A stretch of DNA of 64,000 nucleotides from Litoditis marina (GCA_964036275.1 OZ038433.1:53957902-54021901); one strand, 5' to 3'; positions 35,830 to 46,074 are shown, counted from the stretch's first letter. Notes: generated by a model from the sequence alone, not told the origin. Numbers and translations: made by a program.

Positions 35830-36310
35830 TGTGCAATGTGGGTAATTTTTAAAAAATGGAAAAAGTCATTTTTTCTGTTTTTTTTTTTTCATTTTTTCTG
35901 TTTTTTCTGTTTTGAGATGAAAGTTCATACCTCACGTACAGAAAGTTCAAAACCCCACATTATTACGGAGCAAAATAGAAGTCAACAGGATTTGTCTTAC
36001 TGTAATGCAGCAATTCTTAATCTATCACAGCTTTGTATTTTTCATGATAGTTACAAATCTTTCTTTACAGATTTCATATTGGTAATTTTGGCCATGTTTT
36101 GAAAATGGTTTTGTAGTTTTATGGACATTTTGAAAATTTTGTGCGTAGGTGAACTCGGCGGTGTATGCACGTGCGCGTGGTCGCGCCGCATTTTTGAGAA
36201 CACGGAGCAAGACAGGAAGTTGACAACTATATGAATGATTTTGGTTCTTTAATGTGAACAGTATCGAATAATCAGCTCAAACCTCCAAATTAAAGAGGAA
36301 CGGTCCCTAT
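35830..36310 (+). repeat. Dispersed repeat with GTGCGCGTGGTCGCGC core, copy 3
   Basis: Colinear with 7170-7460: GGTAATTTTT, GAGATGAAAG, TACCTCACGTA, TTTTATGGACATTTT, GTGCGCGTGGTCGCGC and AACCTCCAAA in order. It carries a ~150-base insertion around 35940-36090 and a poly-T run near 35880. Confidence 0.7.
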
Positions 36311-37000
36311 AATCTCACCATTTGAATCCAGCAGGGTGAACATCCTTTCATTTTTCGAAGCAGCCATCAACCTTACCGGTAAAGCCTGATAAAACCAAAC
36401 TACACATTTTCAGGTGCATTGAAAGAGTCGTGAAAACCTTCGCGATCAGGTTCTTGATTTCCCCCTTGAATTATTAGTTTTATAGCATTCAGTGTAGTAG
36501 CAGAAATTAAGCGAATACATATTTACACTCGTTTTTTCATTAAATTGAACTCTTCTTCTATTTTTCGGGAGGGAACAAATTTGAAATGATGTTCAAGACA
36601 TTACTTGACACACGGAAAAAGTGAATAAATGGTTCTGGTTTGCTGGGCTACTTCAAGCTGAAACCGTACAGAAAAGTTCCCTGAGATCTTGTCTCTATGG
36701 TCAACTGGAGGGCCGAGGTTTGCCCCTTACTCACCGCTAGTTTCACTCGCGCCGCGTCTGTTCTTGTTTCAACACGAACACTCAATATTTAGTCAATCAT
36801 TTTCGGGTGGTTCAGGCATCATAATATCTTAAACTTGGAGATGCGAAAATGACGCTTCAAACGAGTATACACTTAAAATGTAATGGAAGTATCCTGGCTA
36901 TTTAACTGAATGAATAACCTACTTGCAACTCTTTTTTAGACACGCATCCATCTCCGTTTTTATCCAGCCATCCGAACCATCCCCCCATTGTAAGTAACGT
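36311..37000. other. Intergenic; possible short exon at 36945-36989
   Basis: A TTTTTTAG acceptor precedes ACACGCATCCATCTCCG and a GTAAGT donor follows at about 36990. The implied peptide (THPSPFLSSHPNHPP) is low-complexity, so this is only suggestive. No other feature seen. Confidence 0.3.
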
Positions 37001-37004
37001 GGAA

Positions 37005-38410
37005 GGCTCTGAAGCCTGAACGCTAGTAGATACGCTAGCTCTGAAAAATAATCTAGTAGTTTTCCAAGGTCTTACGGTAGGTTTATCAATGATAGTGTAT
37101 GTGGACGACGACAGATTGCGTATCTAGGATTAATGACGGACTGAATGAAATTTTCAGCTGTTTTTTTAAACAGATTTTACTTATTATCCCTAAATCTACG
37201 TTTTACGAATTTAATTTTATTTTTTGTGAATATATGTACGTTTATTTGTGTTGTTGCGTTGTACGTTTGTTTGTGTTGTTTTTGTGAATATATGTAATTT
37301 TTAGATGTTTTCTTCGAGGAAACGAAAACGGAAGACCTTGACAGAATCGGCAATAGCAGCAAAAATATTCAATTGTGGACTGCCATCGTTTGGTTCTAAC
37401 AATGAAGTAAGTTATAGATAAACTTCTGTTTATGTTATTTTTGTGAAAGTTGAATGTTTTTCCAATATTTGTATTATCTTAGACTGCTATTTTCACAGTC
37501 ATCCGGAGGCATCGGAGGTATCGGGTTTTTCACGTATTTTATCTAAATTACGCGTAATATTAGCAAGGCCAGCTTAACTCTGAGCGTAGAGTGTGTCATT
37601 CTGATAACACACGGGTCTGCTAAAGTGTATATTTCTAATTATTCGTTTGCATTCAATGTTGCGGTGTTTTTCTTGTCTTGTTTTTGTTCTGACTATCGTT
37701 GTTATGCTGAAATGAATTCTTGTGAATATTCCTCGTTTTATACAACAGAAAACAAGAGATCGGTAACCTGGTGGATGCGTATTATTGAAGTGTTTTTCGA
37801 TTCAAGCCTGCGTTTTAAGAGCTACCGTAACCCCGCGCTCATTTTCCTGAGCTACCGTAACCCAAAACGCTAGTAGATTCCCTAGTTGATATCAACATGG
37901 GGTTTTTTCCTCGCGTATCTACTAGCGTTCAGGCTTCAGAGGGCTTGTCTTTTGGATTCATACTTGCTCTGAAGCCTGAACGCTAGTAGATACGCGAGGA
38001 AAAAACCCAATGTTGATATCAACTAGGGAATCTACTAGCGTTTCGGGTTACGGTAGCTGAAGTATTGACGCGGGCAACGGTTATTCTTTAATTTCATATT
38101 GAATGTTAGAAACTTAATAAATTAAGCTTTTACCAAAAATGAAGTACTTAAACTAGATACTTCTGAAATAGTTATACATTTATTGCCATTTTGTACAACT
38201 ATTGTTGTTAGGCAATATCGCTATTTGATGGACTGTCGTTTTATGAATACAGTTGCCCTATAAACGCCAGTGTGTCGTATCTAGTACAGGTTACTCGAAT
38301 GCCGCAAGCGTGGGAATATACCATATAGTCGCGTGAATACCGTAAGACCTTGGAAAACTACTAGATTATTTTTCAGAGCTAGCGTATCTACTAGCGTTCA
38401 GGCTTCAGAG
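37005..38410. mobile_element. 1.4-kb element with 73-bp perfect inverted repeats
   Basis: The sequence at 37007-37079 (CTCTGAAGCCTGAACGCTAG ... CTTACGGTA) is the exact reverse complement of 38338-38410. TGGAA occurs at 37000-37004 and again at 38411-38415, a possible 5-bp duplication. A second inverted pair made partly from the same words lies inside at about 37840-38075, with GCGTATCTACTAGCGTTCAG and its inverse around a short centre. A complete end pair is therefore nested in the interior. A well-formed exon lies at 37305-37406. Confidence 0.8.
37305..37406 (+). CDS. Exon carried inside the 1.4-kb element; function unknown
   Basis: AATTTTTAG directly precedes ATG at 37305. The 34 codons to 37406 are open and end at a GTAAGT donor. 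The peptide begins MFSSRKRKRKTLTESAIAAK, with a basic cluster like a nuclear-localisation signal, and continues FNCGLPSFGSNN. An acceptor (ATCTTAG, near 37483) could lead to a short next exon. It might be a transposase N-terminus or a captured host exon with a trans-splice-like start. I recognise no family. Confidence 0.4.
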
Positions 38411-38731
38411 TGGAATTATGAATGAAACCAATACAGTGGCACATAGTTATTCGTGAAATGACTTTATCACCTGTGTATTTTAGTAGTGGTACTAGGGGTA
38501 ATACAGTTTGTTTCAATCATCAACAGAAGTCAGGTAGCTTGCCATTCCTAGTTACAAGTAAAATTTCAAAGTAAAATAGTTATTTTGATGTTTTTCGCAC
38601 ATATTTTGTATTCAAAAATTTACCACACAATCGGCGACTATTTTAACTACATTGTTGTGCGAAAATCGACATTGAAGAACGCCCACAAATGATGTGTGGA
38701 CAAGGATGTTTCCAATCAGATCATACATGTT

Positions 38732-38914
38732 CAGGCGGCGTAGCAATTCCTCAAAAATCTCATGAGATACTTCATGAGATATTAGCTGGATCTTCTCATG
38801 AGATTCTTTTGATTGGTTTGCTACAACATCGAGAATCCACGAATAGCTCATGAGGTATCTCATGAAAAACTCATGTGAACTTCTCATGAGATTGGAGGGA
38901 TTACTTCGCTGCCA
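38732..38914. mobile_element. CTCATGAG MITE, copy A
   Basis: Ends are CAGGCGGCGTAGCAATTCC and the reverse complement of CTGGCAGCGAAGTAATCCC. Between them lie six or more CTCATGAG or CATGAGAT words and TTTTGATTGGTTTGCTACAA. It belongs to a family with copies at 39549, 46572, 48302 and 54939. A clear target duplication was not found. Confidence 0.75.
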
Positions 38915-39219
38915 GATGGCCAACTGCTTGTACCTTTGTTGGCGCCGTGCCATCGCAGCTGAGTTCATTACCCAGCTTTTGCAACAATCTTGATAACGAT
39001 AGTCGCTGTGGAAAGATTAGAACTAAACTGACTCTGCCCACTAGATTTTACTGTACTCGGTTATTATACCGTATTATAAACCATATTGAAACATTTAATA
39101 GCGTATTCTCAGCTTTTTCGCTCAGAGTTACGGCTGAAACCTATACGTTTTGTTCTTTCTTCATACCTGAATGCAGTAGTGGTAGTAGTAGGTGTGGGAG
39201 TGGTGGTGGTAGTACTGCA

Positions 39220-39226
39220 AATAATT

Positions 39227-39312
<86 letters not shown>
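39220..39312 (+). repeat. (TA)n(TG)n microsatellite, unit A
   Basis: A TA run is followed by about 35 TG repeats, then GTATAAGACGC. The counterpart in unit B is 40050-40110, with about 20 TA and 9 TG repeats. Confidence 0.95.
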
Positions 39313-39314
<2 letters not shown>

Positions 39315-39548
39315 AGACGCTCCAATCTAAATGGTTTCGAAAACCAGGAAATCCTAGTGATTTCATAAAAATTTTCAGGATGAGACTTTTAACCATCGAA
39401 GAATTTGTTTTTCGCACATATTTTGTATTCAAAAATTTACCACACAATCGGCGACTATTTTAACTACATTGTTGTGCGAAAATCGACATTGAAAAACGCC
39501 CACAAATGATGTGTGGACAAGGATGTTTCCAATCAAATCATACATGTT

Positions 39549-39732
39549 CAGGCGGCGTAGCAATTCCTCAAAAATCTCATGAGATACTTCATGAGATATT
39601 AGCATGATCTTCTCATGAGATTCTTTTGATTGGTTTGCTACAACATCGAGAATTCACGAATAGCTCATGAGGTATCTCATGAAAAATTCATGTGAACTTC
39701 TCATGAGATTGGAGGGATTACTTCGCTGCCAG
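39549..39732. mobile_element. CTCATGAG MITE, copy B (duplicated with its flank)
   Basis: Nearly identical to 38732-38914, because it is part of the tandem segmental duplication rather than an independent insertion. Confidence 0.75.
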
Positions 39733-40042
39733 ATGGCCAACTGCTTGTACCTTTGTTGGCGCCGTGCCACCCATTGCAGCTGAGTTCATTACCCAGCTTT
39801 TGCAACAATCTTGATAACGATAGTCGCTGGTGGAAAGATTAGAACTAAACTGACTCTGCCCACTAGATTTTACTGTACTCGGTTATTATACCGTATTATA
39901 AACCATATTGAAACATTTAATAGCGTATTCTCAGCTTTTTCGCTCAGAGTTACGGCTGAAACCTATACGTTTTGTTCTTTTTTTCATACCTGAATGCAGT
40001 AGTGGTAGTAGTAGGTGTGGGAGTGGTGGTGGTAGTACTGCA

Positions 40043-40049
<7 letters not shown>

Positions 40050-40108
<59 letters not shown>

Positions 40109-40110
40109 AC
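40050..40110 (+). repeat. (TA)n(TG)n microsatellite, unit B
   Basis: An A-run, then a long TA tract and a short TG tract, ending GTACATAAGACGC. It separates the satellite unit from the inserted TAAGACGC element. Confidence 0.95.
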
Positions 40111-40111
40111 A

Positions 40112-40728
40112 TAAGACGCTCCAATCTAAATGGTTTCGGAAACCAGGAAATCCTAGTGATTTCATAAAATGTTCAGGATGAGACTTTTAACCATCGAAGA
40201 ATTATCACTTTTTTAAATTACTTCTGATTGGACATCGGGTAGTCCCCATTTATTTGAAGTTTTAACTGAAAACCAAACGATCGAATCGCTGTGTCCCGAT
40301 TCAGGAAATTGAAAAAAAGTGTGTCACAAAAAATTTCAGTTTTCACAAATCTCTCAAAAAATTACCTCTCTTTAGAGAAACAAATGTGTCACAATTTTTC
40401 ACACTTCAATTTTTTGGGCACAAATTTTCACACTTCAATTTTTGGGCACAATTTTTCACACTTACAATTATTGTGCCCCTATTCTTCACACTGTTTTCAA
40501 CTGCGAAAACGTGTGTTATAATGTTTTAAAAGGAAAATAATCGTGGAAGAGGATTTCGAAACTTCCAAATATTCGGTAGTTCTATCGGCGCTTCAAATGA
40601 GAGCGACACAAGATTTAGAAGAAAAGGACATTTCAGAAAAAATATCGGACAAGTCTGATGATGCACACTATTTTAAGGTTTTCCAAAAAATTATCTAGAA
40701 TGGAAAACATTTAGATTGGAGCGTCTTA
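40112..40728. mobile_element. 617-bp TAAGACGC-family element
   Basis: The ends are inverted copies of TAAGACGCTCCAATCTAAAT. TACA flanks the left side and also follows the right end. The interior has words like CACAATTTTTCACACTTCAA, different from the 1728-bp relative at 32401. It interrupts a satellite unit: the left flank ends in TACTGCAAA plus microsatellite, and the right flank resumes at ACCATAGTGAAACG. Confidence 0.8.
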
Positions 40729-40734
40729 TACATG

Positions 40735-41500
40735 TATAACCATAGTGAAACGTTTTAGAATTGTACTCTGAGCTTTTCCTCCCAGAAATACGGCTGAACC
40801 CTATAAGTTTTGTTATTTTCGCTTACCTGGGTGTAGTAGTAGTAGTAGTAGTAGGTGTGGGAGTGGTGGTGGTAGTACTGCAAATACTATATTTAAAACC
40901 ATATTGAAACACTTCAGCATCGTATTTTCACCTTTTTGTCTCAGAAACACCACTGAAACCTAAACGTTGTGTTCTGTCTGCATACCTGTGTGTAGTAGTA
41001 GTAGTAGGTGTGGTAGTGGTGGTGGTAGTGCTGCAAATACTACATATGAAACCATAAGGAAACATTTCACAATCATGTTTTCAGATTTAACTCTTACGAA
41101 CACGGGTAAAACCTACACGTTTTGCTCTTTTCGCGTACCTGGGTGTAGTAGTAGTAGTAGGTATGGTAGTGGTGGTGGTAGTACTGCACATACTATATTT
41201 AAAACCATAGTGAAACATTTCAGAATCATATTCTCAGCTTTTCATCTCAGAAACAGGGCGAAAACCTATACATTTCGTTCATTTCGCATACCTGAATGTA
41301 GTAATAGTAGTAGTAGGTGTGGTAGTGGTGATGGTAACACTGCAAAGATTATATTTAAAACCATATTGAAACACTTCAAAATCGTATTCTCAGCTTTTAA
41401 CCTCAAAAACAGGGCTAAAACCTGTACGTTTTGTTCTTTTTGCATGCCTGGGTGTAGTAGTAATAGTACCGCCACCACTAACACCACCAGTAAATATGAT
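40735..41500 (+). repeat. Satellite array, ~152-bp unit, about five copies
   Basis: Same family as 1340-4460. ACCTGGGTGTAGTAG-like starts lie near 40827, 40985, 41137, 41291 and 41448. The isolated units at 39065-39220 and 39895-40050 are separated from this block by the element at 40112-40728. Confidence 0.9.
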
Positions 41501-41606
41501 GATCTGTTTGAACATATTTTATAGTCAGCTACTGTTATCACGTCTTGGTCTATTCCGTTCGTTAGTGTTTTCCTACCATGAACTCACGTTTTATGAGCAT
41601 AGTTCT

Positions 41607-41745
41607 GGCAACGCTGTTCACAATCTAATTCCTCCAGCACGCTCTCGCAGACATGCAGGCAAACCGAATCGCAGGCAGCATTTCTGAAATTTCCACCAGT
41701 TTGAAAGGTTTTGGCACGCCCATTTTCACAATTACGTGCCAATAA
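41607..41745 (+). repeat. Dispersed repeat, partner at 5938-6090
   Basis: GGCAACGCTGTTCACAATCT, then CGAATCGCAGGCAGC and TCTGAAATTTCCACC are colinear with 5938-6090. The family is unknown. Confidence 0.6.
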
Positions 41746-41784
41746 ATAGTCGACGGGTTACTGTGGAAAGACAATGGTTGGGGA

Positions 41785-42205
41785 AACAGAGTATAGTTGT
41801 TGTGAACGGAAAGGCGGGAGGGTACTGTATATCTCACTTTCCGCTGTGTAGAATAGAATAGAATAGATTTATTCAACATGTGACTTTCCACATTTTGAAA
41901 TGTGGCAGTTGGATAAAAGAAGGAAAAAAATAGATGGAAGAATGGTATCCCTGTTACGCGCTTGTAGTTATAGATGGATGCAATTTGCAGTGTAGTACGA
42001 TTGAACGGTGATTGTACCTGTTTTTGTAGTGACGTAATTATTATTGTAATTAGTGTACGCACACTTGTCTTCGATTCCAAAGCTTGCGCGACAAGTGCTC
42101 TAATAGCGCAGTGGTTAGCGCGATGTTGCGAATCTTTTGCTCGCAGGTTTGATTCCGGTGAGAGACAGAAATTCACAAATTTGGCACTTACTATATAGTA
42201 TACTA
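41785..42205 (+). mobile_element. tRNA-derived SINE split by another retroposon
   Basis: The SINE head is 41785-41855 (AACGGAAAGGCGGGAGGGTA onward). The tRNA-like body resumes at 42051: TAGCGCAGTGGTTAGCGC (A-box region) near 42101 and GCTCGCAGGTTTGATTCCGG (B-box) near 42139. The tail is AAATTTGGCACTTACTATA. The 200-bp interruption is flanked by GTGTA on both sides, the sequence present once in uninterrupted copies (CGCTGTGTAAGCACAC). Confidence 0.8.
41856..42050 (-). mobile_element. Short retroposon inserted in the SINE
   Basis: Read on the minus strand it ends in AATAAATC followed by (TATTC)n, typical of a retroposon 3' tail with simple repeats. GTGTA is duplicated on both sides. There is no open frame of note. 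It is probably a 5'-truncated LINE or a SINE; its family was not recognised. Confidence 0.6.
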
Positions 42206-42213
42206 TCTCCCCC

Positions 42214-43372
42214 TTTGCCTCATAACACCCCTTTGCCTGGTCGTGAGCGGGGACCCCTCTCTCGATTGATTATTATGTCGCCTCGTCCGAAAATGGTACC
42301 ATCTCGAACCCACTTTTCCACCATTTTGAGTGAAATAAAATCACTCAACTCCAAAATCGACCTTCTGACCCAAAATCTACCCGCCATTATTCAATCTGAA
42401 CTGCACCATTTCAACGATCGCCGATCTCTCACTATTTATGGACTACCAGAGGACTCCACTACAAAGAAAAAAGTGAATTCAACATTTAATTTGGTCTCCA
42501 TCTCGTCTTCAAACGTTTCTATTCTTCACCGTTTGGGTAAACCTCGTCAAGATGGTTTACCTCGTCCACTCAAAGTATCTATCAAAGATGGTATTCCCTT
42601 TCCTCGTCTAATCGATCTATCTACTGCTATGAAATGTGAGGCGTCTATGTCAACTTTTCATGTACGAAAGTTCGAGACCCCGGAACAGCGGAAGGCCGGA
42701 TTCCTCGCCAGACAATCGAAACGAGACGCCGCCCGAGCTGAGGTCATCGACCAAACTACAATCCAACCAGAGCCTGCCGATGACAACCTTCAAACTCGAA
42801 CTGAAATAGAGTTAGTTGAACAGTCCAGAGATTTTGTTTGGAATATGGTTTACGAATGTCTCGCTCCTCCTATCGAGCCTACTTTGTTGCCAGAAACTAG
42901 TATTGATGATCCAGCAATTCAAGGACCAGTTACTATTATGATGTTACCAAGTCCTCCCGAGGTTCTCTCTGTTATTAGTGATTCGTCTCCAGATCTCCAA
43001 CATCTGTCTTTCCATGCACTCGATGATGTTTCTTTGCAAAATGTTCAGAACTATGTAACTATGTTGTATGACATGCAATGCAGTAGAGTCTTCATGAGTG
43101 ACCGTTACAGTGCTTTCCGTGGTTGTTATCGATTGTATCCTCATCTTGCCCCAATTGTGTCTGATGTCTACTTTGATCGCCATGGTTTCCGTTACAACAT
43201 CAATCCATCATGGTAACTAGTCTAATGTCTGTTTAAACATCATTTATCATGCAATATCATATGTTCCCAAGTTTTTCTCCTTTTCTCACATATCAGTTCA
43301 ACGAGTTCAGTTTTCGTACCTAAATATGATTGTCCAACTATATACTGATAAAGCTTATTATTATTATAAGGT
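42214..43372 (+). mobile_element. ORF1-only non-LTR retroposon, copy 1
   Basis: The element starts with CACCCCTTTGCCTGGTCG-type leader sequence (a single copy of the repeat multiplied in copy 2). It encodes one ORF (42275-43216) and ends in an ATTATTATTAT-type tail near 43372. No endonuclease or reverse transcriptase follows, so it is non-autonomous in this form. Confidence 0.7.
42275..43216 (+). CDS. ORF1-like protein of a non-LTR retroposon, 313 aa
   Basis: The ATG at 42275 follows TTGATTATT and begins MSPRPKMVPSRTHFSTILSE. A predicted helical Leu/Ile-rich segment follows (EIKSLNSKIDLLTQNL), as in the coiled-coil part of LINE ORF1 proteins. Next comes an RRM-like stretch with LTIYGLPED, VSILHRLGKPRQDG and RPLKV, the usual ORF1 pattern. 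A basic stretch (RKAGFLARQSKRDAARAEV) may bind nucleic acid. The last ~120 residues, rich in Pro, Ser and Asp, do not match the relative at 57657-58585. ORF1 proteins package element RNA. Family and host are inferred from motif order. The frame is intact. Confidence 0.7.
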   Translation: MSPRPKMVPSRTHFSTILSEIKSLNSKIDLLTQNLPAIIQSELHHFNDRRSLTIYGLPEDSTTKKKVNSTFNLVSISSSNVSILHRLGKPRQDGLPRPLKVSIKDGIPFPRLIDLSTAMKCEASMSTFHVRKFETPEQRKAGFLARQSKRDAARAEVIDQTTIQPEPADDNLQTRTEIELVEQSRDFVWNMVYECLAPPIEPTLLPETSIDDPAIQGPVTIMMLPSPPEVLSVISDSSPDLQHLSFHALDDVSLQNVQNYVTMLYDMQCSRVFMSDRYSAFRGCYRLYPHLAPIVSDVYFDRHGFRYNINPSW

Positions 43373-43524
43373 TAATGCCTCTTTTAATGCTGCATGACTG
43401 CATGGGATGGTAGGCCAAACTTGGACTGCCTTACAGAGCTTCCCTCTGAGACTAATCATTGTAAAGTTGCGTGTGGAACTTTTGAGAACACTGCTAAATT
43501 CAGCCTAACTCAAATATAACAACC
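43373..43524. other. Spacer, nothing recognised
   Basis: Short AT-rich stretch between the retroposon tail and the next dispersed repeat. Confidence 0.4.
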
Positions 43525-43765
43525 TACCTGCTGGCCTGACAAAAACTTGCCAGCGAAAAAATAAATAGAAGTCGCATTCTTCTACACTGAAGAAACCTGA
43601 GACACTGGCGTTCTTTATGAAGGAAAGGCTCGGAATTCGTTGAAAGATGTTTAATATTCCGCTTCCATCCCAGTTTCGCACTGAATAAACCCAACGGTTA
43701 AGTATTTTGGGGAGAAAACATAGAAAGGAATACTGGACGTTCATTAAATGCATTCCGTATGTTAT
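43525..43765 (-). repeat. Dispersed ~250-bp repeat, copy 2 of 3
   Basis: Colinear with 6365-6635 (CGCATTCTTCTACACTGAA, GTTTAATATTCCGCTTCCAT, GCACTGAATA, GAAAGGAATA). See also 49765-49955. Confidence 0.65.
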
Positions 43766-44123
43766 TGTTTTCAGAATTTTTGCAAAAGTTTGCACACATA
43801 TATTTTTTCAATGCAAAAATTGAGTTCGTTCGGTAGATTCGGTTCTTCAAATCGAAAACTTTTTCAGAAATTATCACAGTGCACATGTCTTTTCGAACAC
43901 ATAAATAAATAGCAATGCGAACATGGAAACAATTTAGTAAAGATTTTTAGTATTTTTTCAGGGCTTTCCATGCTCAACACAATTTTCTTTGTTTTCAACA
44001 TTAAATAAGGCTCAAGGACAACCATCAAAGATATAATAGTGATTATAGTAATAGTGGGAAACATTTGGGCGCATATCTTATTCACGAAGTACTCTCAACA
44101 CCAATTCAAATTGTTGAATATCT

Positions 44124-44455
44124 TAAACACTGCGTTCAACGGAGCTAACAAAATAACACGAGTTTAAATAATATTCGGAACATTATCAAACAAATAGAAT
44201 CTAATATTGTCCGCACTTTTCTCGTACAGCGTACCACCCATGCACAACTGAATAATATCAAATTTGCTCCGTTGAACTAAAGTCAAGGTCAATCAATACC
44301 TGGAAAACTGTGTTTAAAATTGAGTTAACAAAATAATACGAGTTTCAATAATACTCGGAACATTATAAAACAAACAGATTCTAAATATTTCTGGGAGCTT
44401 CTCGTACATCTATGCATAACTGAATGTTAACAAATTTGCTCCGTTCCATAGGAAT
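44124..44455 (+). repeat. Direct repeat, ~180-bp unit, two copies
   Basis: GCTAACAAAATAACACGAGT, then CGGAACATTAT, AAATTTGCTCCGTT occur in order from about 44140 and again from about 44323. Divergence is moderate. There is no open frame. The flank at 43766-44123 shows nothing. Confidence 0.75.
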
Positions 44456-44530
44456 CAAATTCTAACTCTAATGCAGTATGAAACATTTGGTCGCATATCT
44501 AAGTGATAGCGAGTCTGCGATTCAACGGTA

Positions 44531-44572
44531 TAGTCGTCGCCCACGGAAATGCGAGAGGGTACTGTATATCAT
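44531..44572 (+). mobile_element. SINE head fragment
   Basis: TATAGTCGTCGCCCACGGAA, then GAGGGTACTGTATATC matches the 5' part of the tRNA-derived SINEs, but the tRNA-like body is missing. Confidence 0.5.
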
Positions 44573-44574
44573 AG

Positions 44575-45345
44575 TAAGTTGACGTTCCCTGGTCTGTCAG
44601 GGAGCATCAGGGGGGAAGAATTTCTCTGCTTTTTCTGGGGTGAAAGGGGGGTAAGTCAGGGGTGAACCAGGGAGAAGATAGGATGAAATCAGGGAAATGT
44701 CAGAGAAGTGTCAGAGATAGAGAAAAATGTTGATTTACCACTTTTTTCACTATAATCTATTAGCAGAACCTTATACCTACACATTATAAAGTTTCAGTGT
44801 CATTTCGTTGAAGATACCGGTCAAAACTGTGTTCTGCCGCACTTTTGAGAAACCCGTACTAGATACGGCGCAGCCAGGGGTGCGTCGGTGCGCAATTCGT
44901 CTAGTTCAAGTCGTTTCGCTCCTGTTGAAAGCGCTTTGAAACATTCGAAAAAAGTTTAACTTTGATTAGATGTTGAAGGAAAGACTTTCTCTTGGCTAGT
45001 TCTTTTTGAAAACACTTTGTTTTCTATAAAAGAATAAGCAGGGAAAATAGATGCTTATCTAATCTGAGGAGCATCAGTTAGGAATTTTTGGAGATGTTCA
45101 TTCTCACGTAATGTTAACAATTCACCGTAAATAGTATCAAAGTGAGAAATATTTCTGAATGTGGAAAAAAATTTGCTTAATTTTTCTCTGAAATTTCCCT
45201 GACGTTTCTCGGAAGTTTCCCCACTTTTTCCCTGATTGCACCTTATTTGCCCCCTGTTTCGCCTCTGTCCATATCCGGATATGGACAGGGGCAAAGTAGG
45301 GGGCAAATGGGGTGCAATCAGAGAGATTTCAGGGATAATCGGGAT
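44575..45345. repeat. GTCAGGGAA-word region with a central hairpin at 45230-45320
   Basis: The left part (44590-44715) repeats CAGGGA and GTCAGAGA words. The right part (45180-45240) has them inverted (TTCCCTGA). Bases 45233-45318 form an imperfect hairpin centred on CCATATCCGGATATGG, with arms GTGCAATC/GATTGCAC-like. It may be a MITE with an inserted spacer, but ends are not resolved. Near 44852 there is a CCCGTACTAGATACG fragment of the palindrome family. Confidence 0.5.
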
Positions 45346-45349
45346 TCAG

Positions 45350-45512
45350 TGATGGTATATCTCAATTTTCGCGCACACATGTCTTCGATTCCAAAGCCTG
45401 CCAGTCTGTTCCCTAATAGCGTAGTGGTTAGCGCCCTGCTACGAAGCTTTTGCTCGCAGGTTCTATCCCGGCCAGAGACAGAAATTTATAAATTTGGCAC
45501 TCACTATAGGGG
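45350..45512 (+). mobile_element. tRNA-derived SINE, copy 2
   Basis: TAGCGTAGTGGTTAGCGCCC with GCTCGCAGGTTCTATCCCGG forms the tRNA-like body. The tail is AGACAGAAATTTATAAATTT then GGCACTCACTATA. The head is more diverged than in other copies. Confidence 0.75.
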
Positions 45513-45674
45513 ATCTTTGGTTGCTTACCACAGACGAGATTTGTTGTTGTTGTTTATACTTTTGTCAATTTCTTCCCCGCGATATTCACACTTGTTTTCA
45601 CTTAGTGACCTGATTCATTGATTTTGGGCTTTGTCTTCTGTCAAATAAATCAAAAGTAACGCTTTAGAAAAAAT

Positions 45675-45680
45675 TTTATT
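45675..45680 (-). promoter_or_regulatory. Possible polyadenylation signal of the glutaredoxin gene
   Basis: AATAAA on the minus strand, about 395 bases past the stop codon. The long 3' UTR would include the GA tract. Another signal nearer the stop was not seen. Confidence 0.3.
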
Positions 45681-45799
45681 CACTTCATTTCAAATAAATA
45701 GGGAAACTCCAACTGGTACCGGTCTTGTTTCCAGACAAAAGCAAATTTCTATCAGGAACGAGAGCTCTAACTTGTAATAGTTTAAATGTAAAATAATTC

Positions 45800-45817
45800 T
45801 AGAGAGAGGGGAGAGGA

Positions 45818-45872
<55 letters not shown>

Positions 45873-45934
45873 GAGAGAGAAAGAAAGAGAGAGAGAGAGA
45901 GAGAGAGAGCGACAGAGAGAGGAGAGGAAAAGAA

Positions 45935-45966
<32 letters not shown>

Positions 45967-45971
45967 AAGAA

Positions 45972-46050
<79 letters not shown>
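45800..46050 (+). repeat. (GA)n microsatellite, ~250 bp
   Basis: Almost pure purine on the plus strand: (GA)n with occasional GG and AAAG interruptions in a ~60-base higher-order period. It starts about 25 bases beyond the glutaredoxin stop, so a transcript of that gene would carry a long CU tract in its 3' UTR. Confidence 0.95.
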
Positions 46051-46051
<1 letters not shown>

Positions 46052-46074
46052 AATGAAGGTTGTTCATTCTGCCT

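Larger units (their letters stand above)
38590..40203 (+). repeat. Tandem segmental duplication, two ~0.8-kb units
   Basis: Unit A (38590-39406) and unit B (39407-40203) are almost identical from GTTTTTCGCACATATTTTGT through AACCATCGAAGAATT. Each contains a CTCATGAG MITE, one satellite unit, a (TA)n(TG)n microsatellite and the left end of a TAAGACGC element. The microsatellites differ: A has a short TA and long TG tract; B has a long TA and short TG tract. Confidence 0.9.

Noticed and set aside
39220..39310. Open frames of alternating Cys-Val or Tyr-Ile
   Set aside because: Product of the TG and TA tracts.
42080..42170. Possible tRNA gene
   Set aside because: A- and B-box regions are present but the cloverleaf is not intact, and the same body recurs with a shared head and tail, so it is a SINE.
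41625..42176. 183-codon minus-strand open frame
   Set aside because: It spans a SINE, an inserted retroposon and flanking repeat; no domain.
45055..45621. Paired open frames starting with similar peptides on opposite strands
   Set aside because: Explained by the hairpin centred near 45275.
45690..46067. 125-codon open frame of Ser/Leu/Phe repeats
   Set aside because: Product of the GA/CT microsatellite.
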